Shown here: piece after piece, positions 13,101 through 28,100 of the stretch
Layout: each line of letters starts with the position of its first letter
How positions within the stretch are numbered: the stretch's first letter is position 1
Assembly: GCA_944472135.2 (NCBI GenBank)
Contig: OX235265.1
Location: 43,187,459 to 43,251,458 of the forward strand
Direction: 5' to 3'
Origin: Trichobilharzia regenti
Taxonomy: Eukaryota; Platyhelminthes; Trematoda; Strigeidida; Schistosomatidae
Length of the DNA: 64,000 bases
The notes under the pieces: model-generated
What the model saw: the letters and a program-made list of their open reading frames with translations, nothing else
Database searches by the model: none
Told to the model about the DNA's origin: nothing
Program-made: the position numbers and the translations under genes

Positions 13101-16100
13101 GTGCTATTTGCCACTCATCAGCAAGACGTATCTGCAATCTTGAAGGAACTCGCGTCCCTTCTGAAATTAGAACTCGCGTCACCTAGTGTTGTGGTCTGAA
13201 ACTTTACAACTAACCTATTCTGGCTCGCAATCAACCTCCTATGTGACACTATTGACTGACTAGTGTCCAATCTAACAAAGTTGTTTTATTAATCCATTTT
13301 ATTCTGAATGTCAACTGTGTTGTCTGATCGACTAAGTCTCAACATAGCATTTTGTATTGAAGTGCATCAGTTCAATCTGCCACACTTAATGAGGCACTTA
13401 ATGATTTTCTGGATATGGGATTTGGCAAAGAGTGAATGCGTCCGCACTGATGAGAATGATGATGACCGATAGCATCGGTGGAACAGTGGTTATGACGCTC
13501 GCCGATCATGCACATGATCCGGGGTTCGATCCCCTGCCGACGAACACCTGAAATCAATGATTGGCCTGCGAAATTTGGGCTACCGATATCACATACTGAA
13601 AATTCCATACCTCTGCCAAAAATACCGTGTGGAATCAAGCTGTAATCAAAAAAGTAACAGTCTATAATAATTGATCCTGAGCATATGGAGGACCTCAACC
13701 AGACAGTTTACACATCCCTACATGAGCCAAACTTACTGTCAAGGACTTCATGGAGTAACGCCAGTTTTTGGTTTGACCATCTTTAACCTAACTCTTCCCC
13801 ACCCTAATCCTATGTCAGTTTGCACTGCTTCTCGAAAGAGCTGGAGGTTCACCACCATGGGTTCCACGCGACCTTACCATCTGTATCGTATAGTGAAATG
13901 GATGAGTGAAGCAACATACATTAAATCAGAAAAATCAGTTGAACTGCCTCAACACCTACATTCACGTAGAAAGAGACACTACGTACTGGGGCATATATTC
14001 AGTCGGTCCTTTCACATATTTATTAAGCTCAAATTGTGCTTTAAGTTTATTTGTTGTGAACAGTTATATCGAATTAGAAAACAGTATTACATTTACGCGT
14101 GAATACTTATGACGATAAGGGTGAATAAGTTTATGACTTCATGAGCTGGAGCACAGACTATGTAAAAAAGTGGTTTAAAGATGACAAATCATAATCTAAA
14201 ACCTCAGAGTAATTAGACTATCAGAATATGTTGGATAACCATGGAGTGACTGACCATTACTAATGCAATGACCTAGTTGGCAAATGTACATCACAGCTCG
14301 GCTTGTATAACTTCAAGTTAGGCATCCAGAGGTCAGAAATTCAAAACTCTACGCGATCAAAATTGTTATTTCACCCTAGAATTATTATTCACTATATCAA
14401 ATATAATTCAATGTAATCATGCCTGAGAATTCAGATTAAAGTTCTGGACAATATGAGAAATTTTACAATGAGTAAATTCAACATACTACAGGGACAATAT
14501 AATGAGTGAATCCATTAACTGTAGAACAATAAAAGTGATATACTAAACTTCATCATTTGAATATAACATAATTAAACTAAATTAAAAATGTCAGGAATAT
14601 GAATAACGTTAAAGAAGAATTTGTAAAACATTCTAAAGAAAGTATAAGAAATAAATTGATAATAGGTGGAGCTGCAAGGGAAAGGAAATCACTAAGTTAG
14701 TTTATGTTACGTACAGCTTTTTAAATTCATTTTCAATTAAATATTTACAATATAACCTGGTTACATCCGAATATAAAATTCACCATGGAATATGAACATA
14801 ATAATGAGTTCAATTTCCTGGATCTAAATGTAAAAAGAACAAACGAAGGCACGGTCGAAAAGTCCATCTATAGAAAAGAAACCTGGACTGGACAATATAT
14901 TCACTATAACAGCTTTTGTCCCATAACCTACAAACGTAGATTAGTGAGGACTTTGTATGACAGAGCCAGGAAGCTATGTTCACCAAACAGGGTCGAAGAA
15001 GAATTAGTTTCGTTGAGAAATACCTAAGGAAAAATGGATACACTAAGGGATTTATACAGAAGTACAGCAGAGAAAAAGATGAGAAAGAAAAGCATCCAAC
15101 TGTAGAAAAGAAAAAAGTGTTTATTTGTCTACCATACAAAGGAGATGCAGTGTCACAAAAGATTGACAAAAGATTGAAAGGTGCAATAAATAGAAGCTTC
15201 CCGGCAGCAAAACTCATAACAACATACAGCACCACTCCTTCTTTAATCCACTCAAAACTGGATAAATATCCTGCTGATGTCACCTCCAACTGCGTTTACG
15301 AATTCACGTGCACTTGCGGGAGCAAGTACATTGAAAGGACAGAAAGAAGAGCTTCTATCCGGTTTTCTGAACATATTCCCAAAAACCTGTGCCTGAAAGG
15401 AAGCAGATATTCCCAGAGTGCAATTACCAGACACATTATTGATACCGGACATCTCTTAGAGATTTCTAAGTCCTTCAAAATATTAAATAGACAAAGGACA
15501 GCAAATTTACTACGACTCGCCGAAGCAGTCGGGATCAAAAGACTTAAACCAGACTTATGCATACAGAAAGAAAGTGTGATTAACCTCTCACTCCGTTGGT
15601 AGCAGAATTTTGATTAGTTATCTAATTCAGTGATCTCAACTCACTGAACAAATCTCAATCTCACAAACTGTAACCGCTTTTATTTCTTGAGTTGCTATGT
15701 GAACCTACAAGCTAACACTGTTCTGTTAACCAATTTTTTCTGTTTCCTGTCTCACCCCTTCCCCTCTTTTCAACTTTAAAAGCGTATAAATTGATGATGA
15801 AAACTTAAACTAAAAACATTGTAATGCTTTCATTTTGGATGCGTCAATTTTATAGTATCTCTTCTCTACCACCACTCAAACATTAAAGTATGTTATTATC
15901 ATCTATAAAACCATTGTAATTTCAGGTAGTCTGCAGCTGATGAGAACCTGTGAAATAGAATGTTATCATTTTATACTGCAAATTTCGTCTTCCTTTCTTG
16001 ATCGAAATTTATCAATGGAACCAAATGTATGAATCTGGTTATTCCTAAAATCGAAGTTGAGACTCAAATTCCTCTGTTGAGAATACTTAAAAAAGTAATA

Positions 16101-19100
16101 AATCTCAGGCATTAGGTTATAAGGATTTCATTTGTTTCAAGTTTGACTTCGGATTGATATCAGTTAGAATCAGGGTGGAATCCCGATGGGCGCGTACTGA
16201 CGACGAGTCCCTGGTTTTCAGTGGCTTTCTAAGTGAAATCAGTCTGTGGTCAAACTTTCTAAATCTCAAGTATTAAAAATCATCATTGCACGACTATTAC
16301 AATTTCTAAGTTTTTTCAGATCGTCTACACCAGCAGCAATATACAAATCCAAATTTATGTTCTATTCAACATTTCATTTCCATTTATGTACTCCTCATTT
16401 GAATGAAGTCAGTTGAAGACCTTGTAAGTGTTACTTCACATTATTTCCAGTCACGTCTTTTGAAAGTATCATCTACACACATTAAGTGTGGAGATGTCTA
16501 TTTTGAGAGATGCAGTTTATTTTTGCATCTTTTAAGGAGGCTAGATATGTGGTGAGAGCTGGCTGCTAGCCAAGTTGGTAGACATTGATTTACGTCAATG
16601 TGCTTGTCCCAAATATTGGTAGTGAGGAAATATGATTCAACAACCAACCACAGCAGACTTTTCGTAGGCAGATAAAGTTAACATATAGATGATCCGACAT
16701 TCAAGAAACAGTCACAAAGAGATGCAAAGTTAACTTTCTGTGAGAAACAACCAATCAGGAGACTGTGTTTGTTTGCTCAACTAAGCTATAATAATGTACA
16801 TGAAAATATATAAATGTGCGTTGATTTCCTCAATAAATGATCTGTTGCCTGACTCTTGCCTTCTGTCGTTACAGAAATACGTCCATTAGTTCTAGTTCTG
16901 CTAGCAATTCAAAGCGTTATATTTTTACTGTACATTTCTCGTGCTAAACATGTTTCAGAGAAATACTACTGCACATGCAACCATGACTGTATATGCTAGA
17001 GTATGTTTAACTAGAACAACTAATCTCCTAAGTGTGGTTGTCTAAAACTTTACTTATAGGTCAATTTTCCATGATGCAAGGCGCTGAGTTACTTAGGAGT
17101 TCACTATGTGTTACCCCTCATATGTATGATATACAACCAAATGAGCTTGATTCACAAAAGCGTTTTTATACCTCATCTGTGTATTAACAACTTTCTAGAG
17201 AATTACTTAATCTGGTAATTTATGCGCCTCAGCTATCCTTGTTCCCGCTTTTTGTTTTAGCCTAAAAGCTTCTGTCTCTTAACGCGTAAAAGTGGAGCAA
17301 TATTTCATATTTAGCTAACTTAACATTTTAGTCACTCTATATGCCATAATCACCCTTAATTATCATTCAGTATTTTATCTCCAATGATCTGTTAAATTGC
17401 CTTATTTAGCTTTTTATGCAACTGATAAGTTACTCATGAAGCAGACGATGAGTTCACTTTTCCGCTGCACCGTGTTTTGTGTAACTGCTTTGTTTAAATT
17501 CATCAAGAGGAATTCGTGGTGTATGATACTTCTACATTTTTTAAAATCTTATCTTAGAAAATCCGAATTTTACTTTTGGGAAAAAATATTCTTGATTGCT
17601 TCTCTTATTACATCAAAAAGAAATTACCATTCACAGAAAAATGACCAGCAAATTAATCTACTTGGCTTCTTCTCTTCTTTTAGGAAACAACAAAGTTCAA
17701 CCAAGAGTCTTTCTTCAGCGAATTCATTCACTTAGCTGTACAACCCCATTCATACACAATTTTTCTGTGTGTGTGTGTACATTAGGATTGTCAAACAAAA
17801 ATAAAATAAAAATGAGTTAATTTACTGTTTACGTCATCAAAATGTTTCTAAAATTTTTTGAATAATTAAAATTGTAACTACAGAGCAATGAAAATTGGTA
17901 AGTATTCACATGGATTGCGTAATATGAAATAGGATGGTAATGGAGACAAGTGTCCAAAAAAATAATGAATAAATAGAGTAAATCAAGGGTTGCTTAGTAA
18001 GAAGATGTTACCTAGATGTCAGACAAAAGTTAAAAAAATAAAACATTATTAACAAAGTTGTAGAATCTGGAATTATACTTAAAGAGGGGATGAAGAAGTT
18101 TCTTTTGTGTGCATAAATCAGGGTTTTCTATCCGGATCGCTAAAGCCTCCGCGATGCCAAGTATACGGGAGCTTTAAGTTTTCGATGGCCTTTTTTGACT
18201 TTGCAGATGACTTTGAATGAATGCTTGGTGCATACTGAGTGGCCAATGTTGACTACATGTTCAATTATAACACTCTGTATTAATCTACTGTTACCTTTTC
18301 GTAGCCAAGCGGCATAATATTCTTTGACTCTTTTGGATGTAACACGCATTGAATGACCTATATATCTCGCTCCAGATGAGCAAGTAAATTAGTAGATACT
18401 CATAGAAAAGGGTAGAATGTGATATTTTGTCTTTGGAGTTGTCGAAGAACAATGGGCGGCTTGAGAATAACAGTCATAATGTAGTAATGGTGAACGTTCT
18501 TTTTAGGGTGTTAGATATTCTTCTCTTTAACATGTTTGGCTAGAAGGTCGGTTTTGAACGCCACATTCATTTATAGCATCTTCTTATCTTTTCACTTTTT
18601 CACTTATTTTCTAATGTGTGAAATGAATTCGTCAAAAAAATAACTTTAAGAAGGCATTATGAGTCAGTTAATCCTGCGTAACATCTTAATAACTATCTAG
18701 TTGGATATTTTTAGCGATAAGTACTTCAGACAATCAATGCAAACTGAACAGAGAATAATTTATTTGATTCATGATTCATGAATTTTTGATCAGATTTTAA
18801 GATGATAAAGAGAGTCTGCCATAAGACGGCATTGTTTATATTTTAAATGATATTTCAATTTATTCATGTCATCGTCAGTGACTAGAGATACACAGAGCCT
18901 ACTGATAATAAATTTAGAAATATAGCACCGAAAATGACAGTCGGTAGTTACCACAATATAAAAATTAGGTGAATAAATGTGATGCTTATCGTTAACTAGT
19001 TGCTGTCAACCGACATACTATCGTATTGATTTCATTTAGAAAGTTAGGCTTAAAAGTACTAGTCTCAGAGTTAATGTGTGTTTGACTCATTTATCCAAAT

Positions 19101-22100
19101 AAAGGCCAGGGGTAGTGCAAATCAGTGGCAAATAAGACTGAATGATTTGCTGATGGCGGGATGCGACATTCCCTTGTTGAACTGCTAGTGTTGAATTCTG
19201 TAATGTGACTTGTCATTTCAAATGATAACCAGATAAAATCCTAAGAAATAAGTATCTGAAGTCAAGAATTCGTTAAACTGATATTTAATAATTCGTAACA
19301 TGTCACCAAGTTCGCTATATCTGTTTTGGAGCAAGAAACACCACACATGTAGACGATAACAGCTTGAAGATGAGGATGTTAACTGTGTAGCCTAAGGAAT
19401 TATTTCTAAGTTGAGTTTAAAACTGACATACACCGATTTCACGTACTGACAATAAGATACAGTTGTTATGAGACCTGTCTTAAACCAACCACTTTTAGAT
19501 TGTTATGTGGCTGGTCTAGAAAGTGGTCAGCTGAATTCAGTAGTCCGGGATTTCCAATTGTGTAAGTGACTTCTAGACGACACTTCAATTATTTTTTCTG
19601 ATACTTGTAATCTGAATCGCATATTGAACTCATTTAAACCCTGGTAACTGACGAAAAATTCCTAGTTGAAATGGTAAACGAATCTAAAATAACTTTTCCT
19701 GATGTAGAACCATAATCGAGGAGTCACTGACTCTTACAATTTGTCATGGAACTATCTACTGATAAATTGCTGCGATCGTGCACCTATTCACTGCGAGATA
19801 ATTGTGATTTAGTCATTCACCACTTTCATTCAACATATGCACAGCTGCGACTCGGTCGATGGAACGGTAGACGATCAGAGAAAAGTTTTGGTCAAAAATG
19901 CGTATCCATCTTGTTTCTTAGATAAACAGACAAATATTTCATTTCTGATGCATCCAAGTAAATACCGTTTACCAAAATCCTTGAAAGAATGACCCCAAAC
20001 TTTATGAAAATGACACTCCTTACAGCAAATCTGAGAGTAGAGCTTTTTAAGTGATCGAAGAGCAAGATGTAACAGTTAACCAGTCATGTACGTATTCCAG
20101 TTCACCTGTTCTTGTGAAGTTCAGTATACTGGTCGCTTGGCAAGCCTTCTGTCAAGAAGGTGCATGAACCTCCTACCCCCCAATTAGTTACGACGACGAA
20201 GAAGTGGATCTGTACAAAGTGCGATAACTGGGAATATTGTGAACGCTGGTCGGTATTACTCATTAGTAACTCCTTCCCTCATGCAAAAATCAGGAAATAA
20301 CGTGTCATTCCATCTATGTTTAGCCATCTTTTATTATTATTAATATTAAGAAAAAGAGAAACACAGGCCTTGTGTACGGAAAAACGTGTTCAACCACTTA
20401 TTTTCATGGCTTTAATCCTCTCGTGTTGGTGAAAATGTCCTTTCACTTATTTCGTGAGATGCAACTCCAACGCATTCCAATCTCTTCACTGTTTTATGTT
20501 CACTCTGATAATAATTGATTCGTTAAGTATTTTATCATAATATACAATTTCCTATGTAAAATTATTCTCCACTCAGTATGCCTCCGTTATACTTATGTTA
20601 ACACTTACTAACTCGGTGACTTCGCATAAATTATCCTTGGTAATATACATTGTTAATTTGCAATGTTTGTACACACTTATAAAATTCACCATTGATAATA
20701 ATAATGGGAATAATGCGGGTCAGACAGTCTCTTTGATGAATTTCAGAGCTTCTTAGATAAACGTTTCAGACATTGCTACAGGACTTGTCTTTTTCCGGCC
20801 ATCTTTTGATTGATCTCCACTTACCGGGGACATAACAGTGGCCAGAATCTTTCTGACAAAATGCCTCCCATAATCTTATGTGGTAAATTAATTTCGCAGA
20901 TCCTTTAAAAAAAGTTGATACGGGTAAACTGTTTTATTAGTAATTTAGAGTTTCTTATTGTTACGTATATTACGTAAATGGACGCATATAATTGTAATAT
21001 GATATTATTTGGGGAAAACTTGGCAAATCGTATGCATACAGTTAGAATTAAGCCTTGTGAATAAATAGTTTCTCCAACTATTCTAGGGAGCTAGCTGAGA
21101 TTTTTACGCTATAACGTGATTATGAACTAGTTAAATTGACAAATGAGTAAACAGCATAAAATGGATAATAGTAAGGCATTGCGTTCAACATAAAATTTGA
21201 CTATAAGCCTCAAATATTGACATTTAACAACTTTAGTAAGCATAAAAGGACCTACATCATGGTCATCTTCAAGTCTCCAAACATTTTCAGGTCTCTTCGG
21301 TAAATCGTTTTCAAGACTGTCGTCTTCAGTAGCCTCGAGGTCCTCATTTTCAGCTTTTTCAGATATACCCTAAATAAGAAAGCACACTGATTTTTAATTT
21401 TATTTTTCTATTTTATGAAATATTCAATTACACGTAAATAAATTATGTATGCAATCGAAATGCACACACTTTATGGGAAATATTATTTGAATGACTGATT
21501 GATGAATTAAAATGAGTCGGAAGCCTTGTTGACAAACACCCTTGTCAACATCCTTTATCAAACTAGAGAGCTTCATAACACAGCCATATTGAAGCATTTA
21601 GCTTATATCGGATAACTCATCGACATGCTTTATAAACACTAAACTTTTATATCAGTTATCAGTCACTGGGCAACCTGTTCCCATAGTTTTCGAAGAATAC
21701 CACTAACTTCGCATAGGTTTGGAGCAAACTATGAAGCGATTTTTACATTTTTTTTGTCTACATTTTAGTTCTTTGAATCCCTTACTCTTAGACTCTCAAA
21801 GTCAGAGTCATTTCAGCTAATATTATTATATCCTTTAATTCCTAGAGGAACATAGGGCTTCAGCCGCACGTCTCCATTCCCTCCGGTTTCCTTCCAACTT
21901 TTCACACCGCTCCAAGTCTGTCCACATGCTTTTATCTCTTCTTCACGTGACCTTCTCCAAGTCACCCTTGGACGACCAACTCGCCGCTAATATTTTTAAG
22001 ATAGATAAATTAAGTAGTCTTGCTACAGTATACACATATACCTTATAACTTATGCATTTAAATGACAGAATCATACTAATAAAAATACAGACATCTTAGC

Positions 22101-25100
22101 CTTAATTAGTTTGAAAACTGAGAATGATATATATATTATCAAAACGTTTGTCAACTTAAATCTGTTGTCTATTGTTTTTTTTAAATGCAAGCAAAGAATT
22201 CACTAATATCATCACAGTTTCAAATTACCTGATTATTCAGCATTGTAGCATAGAGGCCTTTCTTAGCCACAAGTTCATCATGAGTACCAGATTCACGAAC
22301 TACTCCTTTATCAAGTACAATTATTAAATTTGCATTACGAACTGTAGTTAACCGATGAGCGACAACTACACAAGTTCTGCCTTCACTTGCTTTATCCAAA
22401 GCTTTTTGAACAATATTTTCTGATTTTGTATCAAGAGCTGATGTTGCCTCATCTAACAGTAATAGTTTTGGCTTTCTTATCAATGCTCTGGCTATAGCAA
22501 TACGTTGTTTTTGACCACCTGACATTCCACCACCTCGTTCACCTACAAAAGTTTCATATGCCTAAAATTAAAATATAATGAGTGTGTTATCTATTAGCAT
22601 GGTAAAAATGCTAGTCACTCTGTGGAAATAACTTTCATTCTCACATAACAGTAACAACTTACATCAGGAAGATTTTTTATAAAATCATGAGCATTGGCTA
22701 ATTTTGCTGCTTCTTCTATCTCTTCTTGTGTTGCATCCAGTTTTCCTAATCTAATATTATCACTGATAGTTCCTTCATAAAGTATTGGTTCTTGTTGTAC
22801 ACATCCAATCTGATTCCGGTAAGCTTTAAGGTCGAGATTCTTTATATTTTCACCTTCAATTAGTACCTGAAAAAGCAATAAGGGTATGAAACTGTCAGAA
22901 GTTTACATTGATTTTTGAACACTGTCGTTAACAGAAAACACAGAATCGAATTCTCAACAGGCTTTTACAACTTTTAACTTACGTTTTGGTATGATATTGT
23001 TCTACGAGAAGAAAATAATTATTTCTTTAATTATCCTACAAAAATAATAAATTTCAGTTTTGTTTCATTCTTGTCCATTATTTAACTGCAAGCAGTATTT
23101 TACATTGTACATGTAAGTACTCGAAATAAGCAATAACCATTCTGTATGGTCGAGAGACTCCATCCTTCATCATTAGCCTTTGCAAAAGGCTACAAACTTT
23201 AATCAACAGCTGTCTGCACTTCATTGTGAAGAGCAGGTAACCGACCGGAAATGATCAGCAACCATGATTCAATCAAGAAGGTAGTATCCAAAAAATATGC
23301 CGAATGAGGCAGATATTCACATGAAATCAGGCACCAGGCAAATCCTGGAGTGGAATCCGGGTGAGTAATGATGAGTTGAAAGTTAATGTGAGAGTGACAT
23401 GGAAGAGATTCTGTCAGGAAGAGGAAAAAGCTAATAAGAGGTTGGAAAGTCAGCTAAAAAGAACTACAATGAGCAGAGTGGAGTCAAAATATGCTTCTAA
23501 AGCCCTATATTTCATCAGGAACTCAAGTGCATAGTAATAAAATAAGGCTGATAAAAATTAAATTATATCTTGAATATTGCACTTATTTTTAACTCAAGAA
23601 GAAAAATGTTTTACCGAATAAAAGAAATTGAAAAAATACGAATAATTGTCTCATTAGAACATCAAAGAACTGTTCAATTTATTAGTCGGTTTTAATTTTG
23701 GCATTATAAATGGGTGACAAATTACTTCAGTCTTAATGCCAGACTAATCTCAACAAAAACAGACTGAATACATGTTCACATAAGTAATACCTGATAGAAA
23801 ATTTTTAAAAAGATGGTTTTTGTAAAACAAAATGGAATTAACCATAAAAGACTCAATAATGAATTAGAAGATGGCAAAGACCTCGTGCATATGAACATCA
23901 TTATGATCGATATGAACAGTACTATCTCAGAATTTGACATATACTTGAAAAAAGTTTAAGAAATTTTCGACATACACTCAAAGTTTTACTTTTCTTTAAG
24001 TTAAAATGATGAAATAATCTTTCCAAGGAATACCACGGTTTTTTAAACTAAAAATATCAGTTTATCAGATATGAGTACAGCTTATTTAGAGTATTTATTA
24101 ATAATAATTTCCAACTATAGAATGTTTGTTTTTTCATAAACCCGAACTAATTCTTAGAGGAACTTGAAACTGACAACCTACGCGTTAATTAAAGAATCAG
24201 GCATATATTACACCTACCTCGCCTTCCACTGGGTCATAAAATCTTTGCAGCATATGAACGATTGTACTTTTACCGGAACCACTTGGTCCAACAAGTGCCA
24301 CTGTTTGACCACTTTTGATTGTTAGAGAAAAATTCTTAAGAATCTGAAATGTGAAACAAAAAATTAAATTAAATGTATAAAGAAATCGACGGAAAATTGT
24401 ATTTTCAAATGCTCTGAGACTACACCTAATTTTTTTCAAAAATTTCGGCTTTACCCACTTCGGTGGTACATATACTCAGCTGTACTTGTCAATATGTCTT
24501 AGTTCGCATCTGTCTTATCCTGAATGCTTGAATAACACACTAATTACATCACAATATATTACAGTGTTGAAAAGTTTCAGGAAGCAATGTCTGTTCAAAC
24601 TGAAACAATTTCTGCGTCGGCAGCATAGCGGTTAGGACGCTCGCCAACCATGTACATTGTCCGGGGTTCGATTCCCGGCCGACGCACTTTTACCTCGCTA
24701 AGCCAGAAATAAAGCTGGTAAGAATGAAAGGTTGGGCATGAGGCTAGCAACCACATCCTGTAAAATAAACACTGCTGCAGAAACTTCAAGTCTGTAGCTT
24801 GGAGCCCTATGTTCCACTGGGGAACGTGAAGGGAAAAAAATTAACGATTTCCATAATTGAACAATACATCATAATGACATGCGTTCATAATATTTTCGAA
24901 ACCTTGTATATTGTAGAGTAGATAAATTAATGATAATTATATTTCATACATTTGGTTCCCTAGATAAATTCTGATGCATAAAGGAAGACGAAATTTGCAG
25001 TATAAAATGATATCATTCTATTCCACAGTTTCTCATCAGCTGCAAACGATCTGAAATTACTATGGTTACATAGGTGATTATAACATAATTTAATGTTTAA

Positions 25101-28100
25101 TTGGTAGTAGAGAAGAAATACTATAAAACCGACACATCCGAAATGTAAGCATTACAATTTTTAGTTTAATTTTTCATCAACAATTTATACTCTAAAGAAA
25201 AAATCCCCATTTAGACATTTAGAAAACAGAAAGATTGAGCGAAGAAATATTTACTTTTCGATTAGATCCTCATCTTTGGCTCTACTCTAATATATATAGC
25301 ATTTTAATTACAATACAACAGTTTGCCAATTAAGTGGCGATAAGTTTGTTAACAATAATTAAACAGTGTCAATGGGTTAATAGTTAACGAAGAAAATCAA
25401 TACAGATTTAAAAGGTGGAAATGGATAGAATAAATTAATTTTACAAGAATAACACGTAAATTAAAGATAAAGTGGTCAAAATAAATAAAATAAATAAATA
25501 ATTTAGACAAATATAATTTTATAGGTTTAGGGGGATGACGCAGTCCTGTTTATCCATTCTTGCGACGATGGCCACGGTAGGGAAAGTGGCTGTACAAATT
25601 TTTTCTGTACACATAGGCTTGTCTTCTTCAGATAAATGCCAATCGCCTCAGCCGTCTGTAGAAGACGAACTCGCAAAGCAAAATTAAGATAAGTTGGAAT
25701 GCGATAAATAATTTTAAATGCTGTATTAACATCAATCTTATGCTCAGTATCAACGAGGTTGGCTAAAAAGAGCTACGAATAGATCTTTTTTGTCCCTTAC
25801 TTAACCACGTTGGATGATGTTCGAAATACGACGATGAACTTGCCTAAGATGAACTCTGTCAAAGTAGAAAAGAGTGGGAGGATAAGACAGAAAACAGAAA
25901 AAATTAACAAACAGTACTGGCTTGTAGGTTCACATAGCAAGTCAAAAAACAAAAGCGGTTACAGTTTAGAAAATGAGATTTGTTCAGTGAGTTGAGATCA
26001 CTGAATTAGATGACTAATCAAAATTCTGTTACCAAGGGAGTGAGAATTTAATCACACTTTCTTTCTGTATGCATAAGTCTGGTTTGAATCGTTTTTTCAC
26101 GATTGCTTCGGCGAGTCGTAGTAAATTTGCTGTCTTTTGTCTATTTAATATTTTGAAGGACTTAGAAATCTCTAAGAGATGACCAGTATCAACGATATGT
26201 CTGGTAATTGCACCCTGAGAATATTCGCTACCTTCCAGGCATGGGTTTCTTGGAACATGTTCAGAAAACCGGATAGAAGCTCTTCTTTCTGTCCTTTCAA
26301 TGTACTTGCTCCCATAAGTGCACGTGAATTCGTTAACGCAGTTGGAGGTGACATCAGCAAGGTGTTTATCCAGTTTCGATTGGTTTACAGAAGAAGTGAT
26401 GCTGTATGATGTTATGAATTTGGCTGCAATGAAGCTTCTTTTTATTGCACGTTTCAGTCTTTTGCCAATCTTTCGTGACACTGCATCTCCTTTATATGGT
26501 AGACAAATAAACACTTTCTTCTTTTCTACAGTTGTGTGTTTTTCTTTCGTATTAGTTTCTCCGTTATACTTTTGCATTCATTTTGTATTCATTTTCTCTT
26601 AGGCATTTCTCGACGAAACCTAATTCTTCTTCGACCTTGTTTAGTGAACATAGCTTCCTGACTCTGTCGTACAAAGTCCCCACAAATCTACGTTTGTAGG
26701 TTATGTGACAAAAGCTTTTATGGTGAAGATATTGCCCAGTATACATTTCTTTTCTATAGATGGACTTTTCGATCGTACCTTCGTTTGTTCCTTCTATATT
26801 TAAATCCAGGAAATTGATTTCATTATTACTTTCATATTCCATGGTGAATTCGATGTTTGGATGGGCCTCATTTAGGCGATGATATAATACCGATGTGTGA
26901 TCCATGTCGTTGCAAACTGCAAATGCCTCATCACCATATCGGTGATAGTAGGTTGTTCCATTGATAACAGAACTCAGCTGTATCTGTTCGAGGTAGCCTG
27001 TGAAATAGAATGATATCATTTTGTAGTACAAATTTCGTCCTCCTTTCTGCATCGATAATTATATTTCACTGAATGTTCGCATAATAAATGATACGTTATT
27101 TTCTGCTGTAACTATTTAACTAGAAATATTATCAAAAGCAAAAAATATACCATAATGTTTGTAAACGGACATTGGAAGGAAAATAAATTACTTTGATTTG
27201 ACGCTACATGGTAACAAATGTCATGCGTCTGGTCTTTCATTTGGTACAGATTGAATTATATCAGTCAGGTTCAAAATATGGCCAACATTCTAGGTGGTTA
27301 GCTATCATGGTGCGTAATGAATTTTTGTGAGACAGTTGGAAGCAGTCGGCAGGGATTCTGTGACCTGAGTTCCGGCTTGTTGGCACTTATCAAGAGTATA
27401 TATCTGCGTTTTAATAGGGAGACATTTCGCTTCTGAGATTCGGAAGTGGATCACTAAGTTTTCAATTAAAGTATTCTTTGCAGCCCTACATGAGGTTGGT
27501 TACGAATTCCAATAGTTTAGTGTTAACGTATCTGACTGTGGAGGAGACTGATGTGAGTTCGAATCTCGGAAGGTATTTGTGTTCTTTCATTATTGCAGAT
27601 ACACCTCGATGACGAATGCCAGCAAGCACGAAACCCAGGTCGAAGGCTACCTGTTGATCACCTTTAACCATCTAACAAAAAGAATGATTGAGTGACTAGC
27701 GTTGAATTCAAAACGGCCTCAAGGAGTTGCACCTTCCTGTCTGTCTGTTTTCGACATAAAACACTGCATATATGTACGGCAGTTCAAGTCGCCACACTCC
27801 CCACATGTAGCACACAAAGCAAGAGAAGAAATGCATATTAGAGACAGTAAACAGAGGTGTGAGACAAGGAAATAGTAATAACGAAGAACAATGTGGTTTC
27901 ATTGGAATCATAAGTCACAAGGAGTAGATGCATCTGCGCCAGTAAGAACGATTTTGAGCCATGTCACCAATTGTTTCCAACCATTGGTTTTTACCGTCCG
28001 CAGGACCCCAACAGGAAGTCTACACCAGGTGAGGTCAAGTGAATGACCACACTCGGGTCTTGTATGCGTGTCTCCAAAACACCACATACATCCATGACTC

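Noticed and set aside
14810..15289. Minus-strand ORF of 159 codons
   Set aside because: Antisense shadow of the Penelope-like coding sequence.
24611..24685. tRNA gene at the TTCGA-containing heads
   Set aside because: The sequence cannot fold a full cloverleaf with acceptor stem and continues into SINE body and A tail; the same head recurs many times.
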